DNA from: Paenibacillus peoriae KCTC 3763
GTDB lineage: Bacteria > Bacillota > Bacilli > Paenibacillales > Paenibacillaceae
Assembly: GCF_000236805.1 (NCBI RefSeq)
Contig: NZ_AGFX01000030.1
Location: forward strand, 1 to 64,000
DNA: 64,000 bases
Direction: 5' to 3'
The notes beneath the pieces are model-generated. The model was not told where the DNA came from, did not search any database, and was given only the letters and a program-made list of their open reading frames with translations. Positions 9,171 through 18,117 of the stretch are shown piece by piece. The first letter of the stretch is position 1. Every line of letters starts with the position of its first letter. Position numbers and translations under genes: made by a program.

Positions 9171-9491
9171 GTGAGAGTGAATTTAAAATTTACGAACAAA
9201 GGGCAAGTTGCTGTTGAGAATTTCAACAATGAGGAGCTTATCGAAATCTTTAGCCGCTACATTAAAACGTTAAGCAAGAAGTATGATATCTCGGTTACGG
9301 TACCGGAAGAACTGAATGAGCAGATTCTGGCAGAGGGCACCGTGAAGGTTGTGCTGGATAAGATTAATTGTGACATGGACGCTTTTTTCAAGGAACTGAG
9401 TCGGGATATCAAGGTGCCGCTGGTAAAAAGATTGGGCACCAAGCTGGATAATGTATTTAAGACCGAGGTCGTGGAGCAAGAACAGAACTAA
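9171..9491 (+). CDS. Hypothetical protein
   Basis: 106-residue charged, soluble protein with no recognised domain. The frame is open from ATG 9141, but that codon has no ribosome binding site, whereas GTG 9171 follows AAAAGGGGAAA at good spacing and is preferred. The C-terminus is helical and acidic (TEVVEQEQN). A bidirectional terminator separates it from mqnD, so it is probably a single-gene unit. Confidence 0.55.
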   Translation: MRVNLKFTNKGQVAVENFNNEELIEIFSRYIKTLSKKYDISVTVPEELNEQILAEGTVKVVLDKINCDMDAFFKELSRDIKVPLVKRLGTKLDNVFKTEVVEQEQN

Positions 9492-9539
9492 AGACAGGAT
9501 TCAGAGCGTCTAAAATGAGAATTCACTCGAAGAAATGAT

Positions 9540-9592
9540 AAAACCTCCCGAACTGGGCGCATGGATAGGCATGTGCTCGTTCGGGAGGTTTT
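9540..9592. terminator. Bidirectional terminator
   Basis: The perfect 14-bp arms AAAACCTCCCGAAC (9540-9553) and GTTCGGGAGGTTTT (9579-9592) lie between the convergent 3' ends of the unknown gene at 9171-9491 and mqnD. Confidence 0.85.
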
Positions 9593-9599
9593 ATAGGTT

Positions 9600-10454
9600 T
9601 TAGCGGATTGTGGAGGCCAGGCGCAGCTTGGCCAAATCAAACGAAGGCACCAGCCCTTCCTGTGCGGCACGTCCGAGCAAGGCTTCGATGGCAGCATAAC
9701 CGCTGTCGCCCAGATTGGCGGTAAAATCGTTCACGTACAGGTCGATATGTGACTGTGCGACATCCGGTGATAGCTCCTGTGCGTGAGACAATACATATTC
9801 ACGGGAAGCTTCAGGATGCTTCCACGCGTACTCGACAGAGGCGCGTATCCAGTCTGTGATCGCATCCAGATCCAGATTTCGACGGGCAATAATCGCTCCG
9901 AGCGGGATCGGGAGACCTGTATCTTCTTCCCACCAGTTGCCCAGATCGACCTGCTTGCGGAGTCCGTAGGACGGATATGTAAAGCGTGCCTCATGAATAA
10001 CCAGTCCGGCATCTATATGACCATCACGGACAGCAGGCATGATTTGGTCAAACGGCATGACGACGATCTCGCCTACACCCCCAGGCACATGCTTGGCTGC
10101 CCATAGGCGGAACAGCAGGTAGGCGGTTGAACGTTCACTTGGTACGGCTACACGCTTGCCAGACAAGGCTTTTGGGCCTTCCACCGTGGAGCCTTCTTTG
10201 GTCAGCACGAGCGGCCCACAACCCCGGCCCAGTGCGCCACCACAAGGCAGCAGAGCATATTCATTCAGCACCCAAGGGAGTGCGGCATACGAGATTTTCA
10301 TAATATCCAGTCCGTCTGGTGTGATCGCCAGATTGTTGGTAATGTCGATATCGGCAAAGGTAATATCCAGCGCGGGCGCGCCCGGAATCAAGCCATGCGC
10401 CAGGGCATGAAAGACAAAGGTGTCATTGGGACAAGGTGAAAAAGCAATTTGCAT
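9600..10454 (-). CDS. mqnD: 1,4-dihydroxy-6-naphthoate synthase
   Basis: 284-residue enzyme of the futalosine route to menaquinone; it converts cyclic dehypoxanthine futalosine to 1,4-dihydroxy-6-naphthoate. It has a periplasmic-binding-protein fold and the hallmark N-terminus MQIAFSPCPNDTFVFHAL. The start is fixed by GGAGGT eight bases upstream, which lies inside the end of mqnB, so the two genes are coupled. The other pathway genes (mqnA, mqnC, mqnE) are not in this window. Confidence 0.93.
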   Translation of the reverse strand: MQIAFSPCPNDTFVFHALAHGLIPGAPALDITFADIDITNNLAITPDGLDIMKISYAALPWVLNEYALLPCGGALGRGCGPLVLTKEGSTVEGPKALSGKRVAVPSERSTAYLLFRLWAAKHVPGGVGEIVVMPFDQIMPAVRDGHIDAGLVIHEARFTYPSYGLRKQVDLGNWWEEDTGLPIPLGAIIARRNLDLDAITDWIRASVEYAWKHPEASREYVLSHAQELSPDVAQSHIDLYVNDFTANLGDSGYAAIEALLGRAAQEGLVPSFDLAKLRLASTIR

Positions 10455-11114
10455 CTATATAACCTCCGTTAACGTAGAAAATGCGGCTTCCAACGCTTGC
10501 AAAGCCTCTTTGATTCGCCAGGCTGCACGGTCACGTGGACCGACAGCATTGGAAATCGTGCGGATTTCCATCACAGGCAGCCCCAGCTTGCTCGCTGCCA
10601 CGGCTACGCCGTAGCCTTCCATCGCTTCGGCAGCAGCTCCGGGAACACGTTTAGCCAGCTGTTCCGCGGTTGCCGACGTGCCTGTGGCCGTTGTCACGGT
10701 CAGGATCGGCCCGGCGACAGCTGTCTGTCCGGCAGCGTGCAATGCCTGAACGATCCGCTGGCTGGCGGCAGTGTTCACGGCGATTCGGCTGGAGCCGAAG
10801 CCGAGCTCGTCCACGCTGCTGAAGCCGTCTGCCGTCTCGGCCCCGAGGTCGGCGGCGATGATCGCGTCAGCGATGACGACGCTCTCCAGCGCGGCGGCAT
10901 GAGCGAAGCCGCCGCCAATCCCGGCGCTGATGACCAGGCGGAAGCCGCCAGCAGCCAGCGCCAGCGCGGTTGAGGCCGCTGCAGATGGAGCGCCCACACC
11001 TGCCAGCTCAACCGCAAAGCGGGTGTCGCCCTTCAGGCCGCGCAGCACGGCCTCCCGTTCGCCTTCAACCGCGGTCATGACCAGGATGCGTCCATCTGAT
11101 GTTATATGCTCCAT
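10455..11114 (-). CDS. mqnB: Futalosine hydrolase
   Basis: 219-residue nucleosidase of the MTA/SAH nucleosidase fold. It releases hypoxanthine from futalosine to give dehypoxanthine futalosine in menaquinone synthesis. Visible motifs are SAGIGGGFAHAAALESVVIA and the substrate-binding EAMEGYGVAVAA region near residue 165. Its stop is the three bases next to the mqnD start. It is notably GC-rich and alanine-rich compared with neighbours, which produces long spurious frames on the other strand. An AAGGGGA site precedes the ATG. Confidence 0.93.
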   Translation of the reverse strand: MEHITSDGRILVMTAVEGEREAVLRGLKGDTRFAVELAGVGAPSAAASTALALAAGGFRLVISAGIGGGFAHAAALESVVIADAIIAADLGAETADGFSSVDELGFGSSRIAVNTAASQRIVQALHAAGQTAVAGPILTVTTATGTSATAEQLAKRVPGAAAEAMEGYGVAVAASKLGLPVMEIRTISNAVGPRDRAAWRIKEALQALEAAFSTLTEVI

Positions 11115-11194
11115 CGGTTGATTCCCCTTTTAATGTAGGTAATATGCTCCCTTATCATACTGCTTTTTGAAACGATGTTCAAAAAAATTCGACA

Positions 11195-11220
11195 AAAAAA
11201 GCGCTCTATGGCGCTTTTTA
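11195..11220. terminator. Short bidirectional hairpin
   Basis: AAAAAAGCGC and GGCGCTTTTT pair around a TCTAT loop. It lies upstream of mqnB and downstream of nothing on the plus strand. It might end a minus-strand transcript coming from 11356-11601. Confidence 0.55.
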
Positions 11221-11355
11221 AGTGAAATTTTCAGCTTTAGCAGATATGAAAGCCACCAGCACAACTGGTTAAAGGCTTGGCCTGCGAATATGCATTATCT
11301 TTAAGATAAAAACAATTCTAATCTGGAAGAATCGCTTAGGCATAGCATATAATAA

Positions 11356-11601
11356 TTATATCGGTTGATCCTTCGTGATCAACTGAAACATCGTAATGTT
11401 GCGGTCATAATGGCTTGGGGTCCCATCCTGATTGCGCACTCGAATCATTTCGCTGCTGAACAACTCGATATATCCACAGCCGATCTCACAGTATACGCCC
11501 GTAGGGTCCTCTTGCCAGACCGAAACGAGGTGCTGAGACAGCGCTGCGGTGAAAAATTCGATGTTTTTTTGCAGTACGCGTGGCGTTTTCTTGGGTTCCA
11601 T
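11356..11601 (-). CDS. Hypothetical protein (81 aa)
   Basis: 81-residue protein of unknown function. The open frame runs up to 11676, but ATG 11601 follows AGGGAGG with nine-base spacing and is preferred (N-terminus MEPKKTPRVLQKNIEFF). It contains a Cys pair (VYCEIGCGYIELF), predicted helical at the start and strand-rich later. It is isolated between mqnB and ppk and probably monocistronic. Confidence 0.55.
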   Translation of the reverse strand: MEPKKTPRVLQKNIEFFTAALSQHLVSVWQEDPTGVYCEIGCGYIELFSSEMIRVRNQDGTPSHYDRNITMFQLITKDQPI

Positions 11602-11763
11602 AACGAAAGTCCTCCCTATAGGATGCCATTTAAAAATCAGCAATTGAGTATGGTTGTAAAAGGTACGCATTATCATTCTACTCTATGAAACAGACGTAAA
11701 CACTGTACCCTTTAATGCTATTTTTGTAAAGCATCCGATTGACCTTTTCAACATCCAGCTGCG

Positions 11764-11791
11764 TTTACACACATTTTACATTGCGTTTACA
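11764..11791 (+). promoter_or_regulatory. Pho-box-like triple direct repeat
   Basis: Three identical TTTACA hexamers (11764-11769, 11775-11780, 11786-11791) are spaced exactly 11 bp apart. This matches the PhoP-box layout of Bacillus (TTHACA-type repeats with about 5-bp spacers). They lie about 77 bp before ppk; candidate -10 hexamers TACAAT (11824) and TATACT (11841) follow. PhoP control of ppk is an inference. Confidence 0.65.
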
Positions 11792-11867
11792 CAGCTATGA
11801 TGCTAGTGCATTTCATCTAATAGTACAATAAAAGGATCACTATACTGCATGAATTGATGGAGGCCAT

Positions 11868-13976
11868 ATGTTGATAGAGAGTCATAAAAAGGATAAAGCC
11901 GGGTCAGAACGTTATTTTAATCGGGATTTGAGCTGGATTGAATTTAACCGCCGTGTGCTTCAGGAAGCTCAGGATGCAGATACACCGTTGCTGGAAAGAG
12001 CCAAATTTTTGGCGATTGTGTCCAGCAATTTGGATGAGTTTATGGCCGTTCGGGTGGCAGAGACGAGAGAGAAGATCAAGGCTGGTTTTACGCAAAAGGA
12101 TTTTACCGGGTATACTCCCTCCGGTTTGTACAAACGCCTGATGAAGCGCACCGTCTCGATGGTATCCGAACAATATCGGACCTATCGCGATATTTCTCGC
12201 CTCTTGACCAAAAAAGGACTCTTAATGCTTGAATATGCAGATTTAAATACGACACAGCGCAAGTCGCTGGATGCTTATTTTCATGACATTATATTTCCGG
12301 TGCTAACGCCGATGGCGGTTGATCAAAGCCGTCCTTTTCCATTGGTTCACAATAAATACGTATATCTAGCAGTCGTCTTGACACGCCCGGGGGATACCGA
12401 GGAGGATAAGCCGCTTTTTGCGATTGTGCAGGTGCCTTCCAATATTCCGCGTGTGGTTACAGTGCCGCTGCGTTCCAACAGTAAGAAGAAATCATTTATT
12501 TTAATTGAAGAGCTCATCAAGCATCATATACAAACGCTTTTCACGGGATATGTTCCACAGGCGGTTCATGCCTTTCGTGTTACGCGTAACTCCGATTTGT
12601 CCATTAATGAAGAAGAGATTGAAGATTTGCTCGAAGAGATTGAAAAAGAGCTGCGTCGAAGAAGACGCGGTGCACCGGTAAGGCTGGAAGTGGAAAAAGG
12701 GATTCACCCCTTTGCTCTAACAGAGCTTCAACGTGAATTTAAGCTGTTCGATCATGTGTTCGAGATGGACGGGCCACTCGATTTGACGTTTTTATCGTCT
12801 TTTGCCGATCACTTGGAGGGGCATTCACATCTAAAGTTTCCACCAATCAAGCCGTTGTATCCGGAAGAGCTGCCCCCGCAAGAGGATATTTTCAGTGTAC
12901 TTCGCAAACGGGACGTGCTGGTCTATCATCCGTATGAATCATTCGATGCGGTGACGGATTTTATTATTGAAGCGTCAGAGGACCCCGATGTGATGGCCAT
13001 CAAAATGACCCTGTACCGGGTTAACGGGGAATCCAGGCTAATTCCGGCACTGGCACGTGCGGCCGAATCAGGCAAGCAGGTCACAGTGGTGGTGGAACTG
13101 AAAGCCCGTTTTGATGAGGAGCGTAATATTGCCTGGGCGCGTACGCTTGAGAAAGCAGGTTGTCATGTGGTGTACGGACTGGTCGGTTTGAAGACACACG
13201 CCAAAATCATCCTGGTGGTACGTCACGAGCGTAACGCGCTCAAACGATACGTGCATGTGGGAACTGGCAATTACAATGAAAGTACGGCTCGCGTATATAC
13301 GGATATCGGGTTGTTCACGTCAGACCCGGTGTTGGGCGAGGATGCCTCTGATTTGTTCAATGAAATTACGGGCTTCTCTGCGCTCAAGACCCTGCAAGCT
13401 TTCACGGTAGCTCCAACGGGAATGAAAAATAGGCTGTTCGAGTTGATCCGCAGGGAAGCGGAGCAAGCACTTGCAGGCAAGCCGGCCCGTATCATTGCCA
13501 AAATCAATTCTTTATCCAATCAGGAAGTGATCGATGAACTATATGCGGCTTCTCAAGCAGGTGTAAAGATTGATTTAATCATTCGAGGGGTCTGCTGTTT
13601 GCGTCCTGGGGTGGAAGGCTTTAGCGAGAACATTCGGGTTATCAGTATTGTTGACCGTTTCCTGGAACATTCCAGGCTGTTCTACTTTGAAAATGCAGGT
13701 AATTCGGAGCTTTTCCTGTCTAGCGCGGATTGGATGACTCGCAATTTGACTCGCCGAATTGAGCTGATGTGCCCGATTTATGATGGACGAATCCAAGCCA
13801 TGCTGGCGGATATTTTACACTTATCTTTGACCGATAATGTGAAGGCGCGGCAGCTTTTGCCTAATGGCAGCTATCAATTTGTAGCAAGAAACGACGAAGA
13901 GGCTCCCATCAGGAGCCAATTCGAAGCAATGAAGGTTAAAAACTGGAAGAAGGAAGAATGGACCACGACAATGTAA
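11868..13976 (+). CDS. ppk1: Polyphosphate kinase
   Basis: 702-residue PPK1, which polymerises the gamma-phosphate of ATP into inorganic polyphosphate. Domain order is N-terminal helical domain, head domain, and two phospholipase-D-like catalytic domains. The autophosphorylated histidine is His463 in HVGTGNYNE, and the VELKARFDEERNIAWARTLE and GLKTHAKI segments are also typical. Length is normal. Its 3' end overlaps the convergent ppx gene by 41 bp. The upstream TTTACA array suggests induction by phosphate starvation. Confidence 0.95.
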   Translation: MLIESHKKDKAGSERYFNRDLSWIEFNRRVLQEAQDADTPLLERAKFLAIVSSNLDEFMAVRVAETREKIKAGFTQKDFTGYTPSGLYKRLMKRTVSMVSEQYRTYRDISRLLTKKGLLMLEYADLNTTQRKSLDAYFHDIIFPVLTPMAVDQSRPFPLVHNKYVYLAVVLTRPGDTEEDKPLFAIVQVPSNIPRVVTVPLRSNSKKKSFILIEELIKHHIQTLFTGYVPQAVHAFRVTRNSDLSINEEEIEDLLEEIEKELRRRRRGAPVRLEVEKGIHPFALTELQREFKLFDHVFEMDGPLDLTFLSSFADHLEGHSHLKFPPIKPLYPEELPPQEDIFSVLRKRDVLVYHPYESFDAVTDFIIEASEDPDVMAIKMTLYRVNGESRLIPALARAAESGKQVTVVVELKARFDEERNIAWARTLEKAGCHVVYGLVGLKTHAKIILVVRHERNALKRYVHVGTGNYNESTARVYTDIGLFTSDPVLGEDASDLFNEITGFSALKTLQAFTVAPTGMKNRLFELIRREAEQALAGKPARIIAKINSLSNQEVIDELYAASQAGVKIDLIIRGVCCLRPGVEGFSENIRVISIVDRFLEHSRLFYFENAGNSELFLSSADWMTRNLTRRIELMCPIYDGRIQAMLADILHLSLTDNVKARQLLPNGSYQFVARNDEEAPIRSQFEAMKVKNWKKEEWTTTM

Positions 13977-15471
13977 GATTCCAGGCCTTTTGAAAATCTT
14001 TAGCGATAGCCACCAGTTCCCGTTGTTCCAGAATCGGTTCACTCTTGCTTTCCAGACGAATATGCAGTGCATCCTCTCCTGTAGTGGGATGGATGCTGGT
14101 AATGATGCCGGATTCGCTCCGATCCATGCCGATTGCGAGCTGAAGCAGGGAACCGAGCCGATGCACGCGATCTTCGTCCGAGGGCTCCAGAATGTCGGTA
14201 TGTGTACGCAACAGTCGAAGCGTCCGATTTTTGGGATGGTAATCAGCGATCAGTGCGGACAGTACCGTTTCCCGATGAGTTAAACCGCCTATGCCTGCAT
14301 GCAGGATCCAGAACACGGAATGCTGGCGGAAATGGTAATAATTCAAGGCAGCTCCCGTCTTGTAAAGGGTAGCCGCGGTCAGCAGCAAGCGTTTGTCCAT
14401 TGCTGCGGATGCTGTGTCGGTCAATGCGTCATAAAGCAGCACGGCGTACTCATGAACACGTCGGACGTGTGCTTCGCTAACCGGGACACCGAACGACAGG
14501 ATATTGCGTATGGAGGTGATGAGCGGATTAGCTACCACAGGTTGGTCGGTATTGACCAGCTCATGAAACAGACCGTCCCGCAGGCCCGCTCCACTGATCA
14601 AATACGCGATGCCTTGAGCAGCCTCGAATATCGTTTTTAATATAATGAGTCCAGGTACAATAATGTCGGCTCTGTCTTTGGACAGGCCGGCTGTTTTTTT
14701 TCGTTTTTCATAAGGGAGATGGGGCAGCGTTTCATAAAAATAATTGACGTCTGCTGCCGTCATTTCGTAATGGTGCGTGACAGGCAGCGAGTAATCCTGC
14801 TGTTTTTGATTGATTTTAGCCAAGGTGCGCAGGGTGCCGCCCAGACCGATGAATGGCAGGCCCGGATTGGAAAATATCCAATCATGGTTTTGCAGCGAAG
14901 AACGAACAAAGCTTTCCATTTCCTCGATCTGCTGAGGAGACCATTCCCCATTCTTGACTTCCCGTCCAAAACGCCAATTCATATTGACTGCACCAAAGGG
15001 AAACGAAACGGTACGCAGCCGCTTCCGCTCACGGAACAGTGTAATTTCGGTACTTCCGCCCCCGATGTCAATAATAATGCCGTCGTTTATGTTCATTGTA
15101 TTAACCACACCCAGAAAACCGGCATAACCCTCCTGCTCTCCGCTCAATATTTCCAGCGTTAAACCTGTTTCCTCCGCAATCCATTGAACAATTTCGTCCG
15201 AATTGACCGCATTGCGGATCGCGGCTGTCGCGGCTGCACGCATACGAACAACCTCGTGCATACGGCATACCGTCATGAATTGGCGCAGTAGTGGAGCGAT
15301 GCTTCGAATCGCTTCCCGTTCCATACGACCGTTGGCCCCAACCTTTTCACTTAGTCGGGCAGCCTCTTTGCATTCCTGGACAATCCGGTAGGCTCCTGTC
15401 TCTGTCACTTCATAGATCACCAGACGTATGGAGTTGGAGCCAATGTCCATGATGCCAATTTTGCTGTTCAT
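13936..15471 (-). CDS. ppx: Exopolyphosphatase / pppGpp phosphohydrolase (Ppx/GppA)
   Basis: 511-residue member of the Ppx/GppA family, with the sugar-kinase/actin-like fold. Motifs are GIMDIGSNSIRLVIYEV at the N-terminus, IIDIGGGSTEI near residue 145 and a C-terminal HD-like helical domain. It degrades polyphosphate or hydrolyses pppGpp. Its start has AAGGAGG. It is convergent with ppk1 and the two coding ends overlap by 41 bp, so opposing transcripts would be complementary there. The pairing of synthesis and degradation enzymes supports a polyphosphate role. Confidence 0.92.
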   Translation of the reverse strand: MNSKIGIMDIGSNSIRLVIYEVTETGAYRIVQECKEAARLSEKVGANGRMEREAIRSIAPLLRQFMTVCRMHEVVRMRAAATAAIRNAVNSDEIVQWIAEETGLTLEILSGEQEGYAGFLGVVNTMNINDGIIIDIGGGSTEITLFRERKRLRTVSFPFGAVNMNWRFGREVKNGEWSPQQIEEMESFVRSSLQNHDWIFSNPGLPFIGLGGTLRTLAKINQKQQDYSLPVTHHYEMTAADVNYFYETLPHLPYEKRKKTAGLSKDRADIIVPGLIILKTIFEAAQGIAYLISGAGLRDGLFHELVNTDQPVVANPLITSIRNILSFGVPVSEAHVRRVHEYAVLLYDALTDTASAAMDKRLLLTAATLYKTGAALNYYHFRQHSVFWILHAGIGGLTHRETVLSALIADYHPKNRTLRLLRTHTDILEPSDEDRVHRLGSLLQLAIGMDRSESGIITSIHPTTGEDALHIRLESKSEPILEQRELVAIAKDFQKAWNLTLSWSILPSSSF

Positions 15472-15689
15472 GCGTTAACCTCCTTGTCGAAAAAACAATT
15501 TGCAGGTAAAATCCGCTGCTCCGGGCAAATAGTAGTCAGATTATTGTCATTGTACCAGTGATGTCCGGTGCATGCTACCGTCTGCAGTGATCTTGTCAAA
15601 ATCCTATGGGTCTCAGACAATCATCCAAGAATAGCGCATCCCTGTTGAGTATGTATAAGTATAGCTGACGGTGAAAGGAGAGAGGATTG

Positions 15690-16346
15690 ATGAGACAACT
15701 TGCAAGCAAGTGGTTAAAGACGAAGGCGTTGCTCCACCATCCATATACCGCCGTTTTTATACCGGAAACGTGTCTTTATAGTGAGGAGCAACTGCGTATG
15801 ATGCTGGGAAGGCATACTTTTGTATTCATAAAGCCTGTGAAGGGAGGCGGAGGAAGCGGGGTTATGCGCGTTGCAAAGGAGCGTAGGGGATATACATGCA
15901 CGCGTATGGAGAAAACATATCGTTTCGATCATTTTAAAGCACTTGTGGATGGAATCAACAGACTTCGAATCCAGCGTCCGTATCTCATTCAGCAAGGCAT
16001 CCAATTGGCAAGCATTCAAGGTCGACCTGTCGACTATCGGGTCAAGGTGGCCAAGAAAGGAGACAAGTGGGTTTTCCGTGCAGTGGTCGCACGTCATGCC
16101 CGTCCCGGACTGGTCATTACGAATCTGTGCAAAGGTGGAACTCAATTAAAGGGAACAGAGGCGCTTCGGATGATATATTCTCAGCGTTTAGCTACCCGAA
16201 AGCGGCGGGAAATCGCGGATCTCACCCGGCGCTGTATTCCGGTACTGGAGAGAAGGTTTCCAGGGATTGGGCAATTGGGGTTTGATTATGGACTTGACCA
16301 AACGGGACGGGTATGGATTTTGGAGGTAAACACAAGGCCCCAATAA
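15690..16346 (+). CDS. YheC/YheD-type ATP-grasp protein (spore-associated)
   Basis: 218-residue ATP-grasp protein of the YheC/YheD family, known in Bacillus as endospore coat-associated. Key segments are FIKPVKGGGGSGVMRV (glycine-rich loop), VDYRVKVAKKGDKWVFRAVV and the C-terminal LGFDYGLDQTGRVWILEVN. The protein ends at NTRPQ, shorter than the 350-450 residues of full YheC/D. ATG 15690 follows AAAGGAGAGAGGA; a TTG sits one codon upstream. The substrate is unknown. A longer paralogue lies at 56650-57777. Confidence 0.78.
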   Translation: MRQLASKWLKTKALLHHPYTAVFIPETCLYSEEQLRMMLGRHTFVFIKPVKGGGGSGVMRVAKERRGYTCTRMEKTYRFDHFKALVDGINRLRIQRPYLIQQGIQLASIQGRPVDYRVKVAKKGDKWVFRAVVARHARPGLVITNLCKGGTQLKGTEALRMIYSQRLATRKRREIADLTRRCIPVLERRFPGIGQLGFDYGLDQTGRVWILEVNTRPQ

Positions 16347-16400
16347 AATAAATTTGTACAAACTATGAAAATATTTTTTTGCAGGTAGGCGTCAAAATCC

Positions 16401-16500
16401 TGTGTATAAGTATTGTCCACATTATCCCCTGTTACATACATGGGTTAACGACACTTACCAACAATTTATACACAGGATTTCCACAATTGACTGTGGATAA
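16401..16500. promoter_or_regulatory. DnaA-box cluster upstream of sda
   Basis: Three exact matches to TTATNCACA lie within 100 bp: TGTGTATAA (16401-16409, minus), TTATACACA (16466-16474, plus) and TGTGGATAA (16492-16500, minus). A one-mismatch TTGTCCACA sits at 16413-16421. In B. subtilis sda is activated by DnaA through such boxes. No origin genes are nearby, so this reads as a promoter-associated cluster, not an origin. Confidence 0.8.
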
Positions 16501-16508
16501 CAGAACGC

Positions 16509-16537
16509 TTGTTCCGTTTTTAGTATTTTGATAGAAT
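16509..16537 (+). promoter_or_regulatory. Candidate sigma-A promoter of sda
   Basis: TTGTTC (16509-16514) and TAGAAT (16532-16537) are separated by 17 bp, directly after the last DnaA box and 35 bp before the sda start. The -35 is weak, as expected of an activated promoter. Confidence 0.55.
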
Positions 16538-16571
16538 AGATTTTGAAATAAAAGGAAAGGTTGTGTCGAGG

Positions 16572-16715
16572 ATGGATATGCTGACGGATGAAATGCTTTT
16601 GGATTCCTATCAGATGGCAATCGAGCTTAAACTTGAATGTGACTTCATTGCATTGTTGCTGGCTGAAATTCACAAAAGAAATCTAGAGATGAATACAGCT
16701 GTAGTCCTTCATTAG
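16572..16715 (+). CDS. sda: Sda, checkpoint inhibitor of sporulation kinases
   Basis: 47-residue protein. In B. subtilis Sda binds the sporulation histidine kinases KinA/KinB and blocks Spo0A activation when replication is perturbed. The reading MDMLTDEMLLDSYQMAIELK, then LECDFIALLLAEIHKR, matches the Sda helical hairpin (known proteins begin MRKLSDELLIESY, with DFIELI). The ATG is at 16572, downstream of GGAAAGG. The DnaA-box cluster upstream strongly supports the call. A terminator follows. A KinB-like kinase, its possible target, lies at 50780-52057. Confidence 0.88.
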   Translation: MDMLTDEMLLDSYQMAIELKLECDFIALLLAEIHKRNLEMNTAVVLH

Positions 16716-16804
16716 ACCGGACAAGCTCTCGTACTGCGACTGTAAAGCCATTCAGGGTTCGGATGACTTTACAGACAATCACTGCAACGAATAGGCACAC
16801 CGTG

Positions 16805-16857
16805 AAAAAGGGTATTTCACTCCAATGATTCAAATTTGGAGTAAAATACCCTTTTTT
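16805..16857. terminator. Bidirectional terminator between sda and the reductase gene
   Basis: The long arms AAAAAGGGTATTTCACTCCAA (16805-16825, 21 bases with one mismatch) and its partner (16837-16857, ending ACCCTTTTT) flank a short loop. It lies between the convergent ends of sda and the ferredoxin reductase gene. Confidence 0.85.
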
Positions 16858-16875
16858 GTCATAGTCTAAACTAAA

Positions 16876-17880
16876 CTACAATTTCATGTTACTGCTGTGA
16901 CCCGGTGACAGCTTGGCGTCCGGATCTACATAGACCTTGGCGTTGTTGACTGCCGTAGGTGCTTCACCAAAGCCAACAGCAATCAGTTTCAGTTTCCCTG
17001 GGTAAGTCGTGATATCCCCTGCGGCGAAAATGCCGGGAATATTGGTTTCCTGGCGGGAATCGACCACGATGGAGTTATTTTCGATCTCAATTCCCCATTC
17101 AGCAATCGGGCCAAGTGTGGACACAAATCCAAAGTTAACGATAACATCGTCTACTTCGATTTCCTGAGTCTCTTTGGTTTTTACATGTGCGAGAGTGACC
17201 TTGGTAATGGTATCTTCCCCATGCAGTTCTGTAATTTCTGTTGGTGTAATGACATTTACCTTGGAAGCGAGGAGGTTTTCCACACTGTGTTCATGCGCAC
17301 GGAATTTATCACGGCGGTGAATCAATGTAACCTGTTCTGCAATCGGCTCCAGCATAAGTGCCCAGTCGACTGCAGAGTCGCCGCCACCGCTGATTAGCAC
17401 TTTTCGACCTGCAAATTTGTTCAGATCGCTGACAAAGTAATGCAGGTTCGTTTTTTCAAAATGATCTGCACCAGGCAGTTCCAATCTGCGTGGTTCAAAG
17501 GCACCCACACCAGCGGTAATGATAACCGCTTTACCATGATACTCGCCGCCTTTGTCTGTTTTAATGATAAAGTGGCGTTCATCCTTTTTCTCTAACGATA
17601 CGACTTTCTCCTCCAGTCGTACGTCTGGATTGAAGTGTTTCATTTGCTGGACCAAATTGTTGACCAGCTCCTGTGCAGTCACTTTAGGAAAGCCAGCAAC
17701 GTCATAAATATATTTTTCAGGATAAAGGGCTGCAAGCTGGCCGCCCAGTTGGGGCATACTTTCAATTAAGGTGACGGATGTCTGACGCATTCCCCCGTAG
17801 AAAGCAGCGAATATACCGGCTGGACCGCCGCCAATAATGATCAGGTCGCGGAGTTCCGCACCTGTGGATTGAGTTGTCAC
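16876..17880 (-). CDS. Ferredoxin--NADP reductase, YumC type
   Basis: 334-residue thioredoxin-reductase-like flavoprotein that exchanges electrons between NADPH and ferredoxin/flavodoxin. It has the FAD-binding [20 protein letters not shown] at the N-terminus and the NADPH-binding [15 protein letters not shown] near residue 165. The CxxC of true thioredoxin reductase is absent, which fits the FNR subgroup. The frame is open to 17973, but GTG 17880 follows GGAGGT at nine bases and is preferred. The gene is divergent from NDH-2. Confidence 0.88.
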   Translation of the reverse strand: MTTQSTGAELRDLIIIGGGPAGIFAAFYGGMRQTSVTLIESMPQLGGQLAALYPEKYIYDVAGFPKVTAQELVNNLVQQMKHFNPDVRLEEKVVSLEKKDERHFIIKTDKGGEYHGKAVIITAGVGAFEPRRLELPGADHFEKTNLHYFVSDLNKFAGRKVLISGGGDSAVDWALMLEPIAEQVTLIHRRDKFRAHEHSVENLLASKVNVITPTEITELHGEDTITKVTLAHVKTKETQEIEVDDVIVNFGFVSTLGPIAEWGIEIENNSIVVDSRQETNIPGIFAAGDITTYPGKLKLIAVGFGEAPTAVNNAKVYVDPDAKLSPGHSSNMKL

Positions 17881-18117
17881 TCTAAAAACACCTCCGAAAG
17901 GAATTATGGTATGAATTATGGATATTGAATCAGCCATATAGAGGTTTAAATAGCCGTCGAATGCATGATTCATTGCCTCTTATTATAAACTGCCGGATTC
18001 CACTTGCAAAGGCAAAGGAATTAAGATTTAGTGAACACTTCTTGTGTGTAGAAAATACCATTTCAAAAGAAAAGCTGTGAATATGTAATGATTATGTACC
18101 GGAAGGGGTATAGGCAT

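Noticed and set aside
10497-10973. 158-codon open frame opposite mqnB
   Set aside because: It is a shadow of the GC-rich, Ala-rich mqnB gene, with no start signal and no recognised domain.
14719-15162. 147-codon open frame opposite ppx
   Set aside because: It lies fully within the well-supported Ppx/GppA gene on the other strand.
16401-16500. Chromosomal origin
   Set aside because: DnaA boxes cluster here, but there is no dnaA/dnaN neighbourhood and no AT-rich unwinding element, and sda directly follows, so promoter control explains them.
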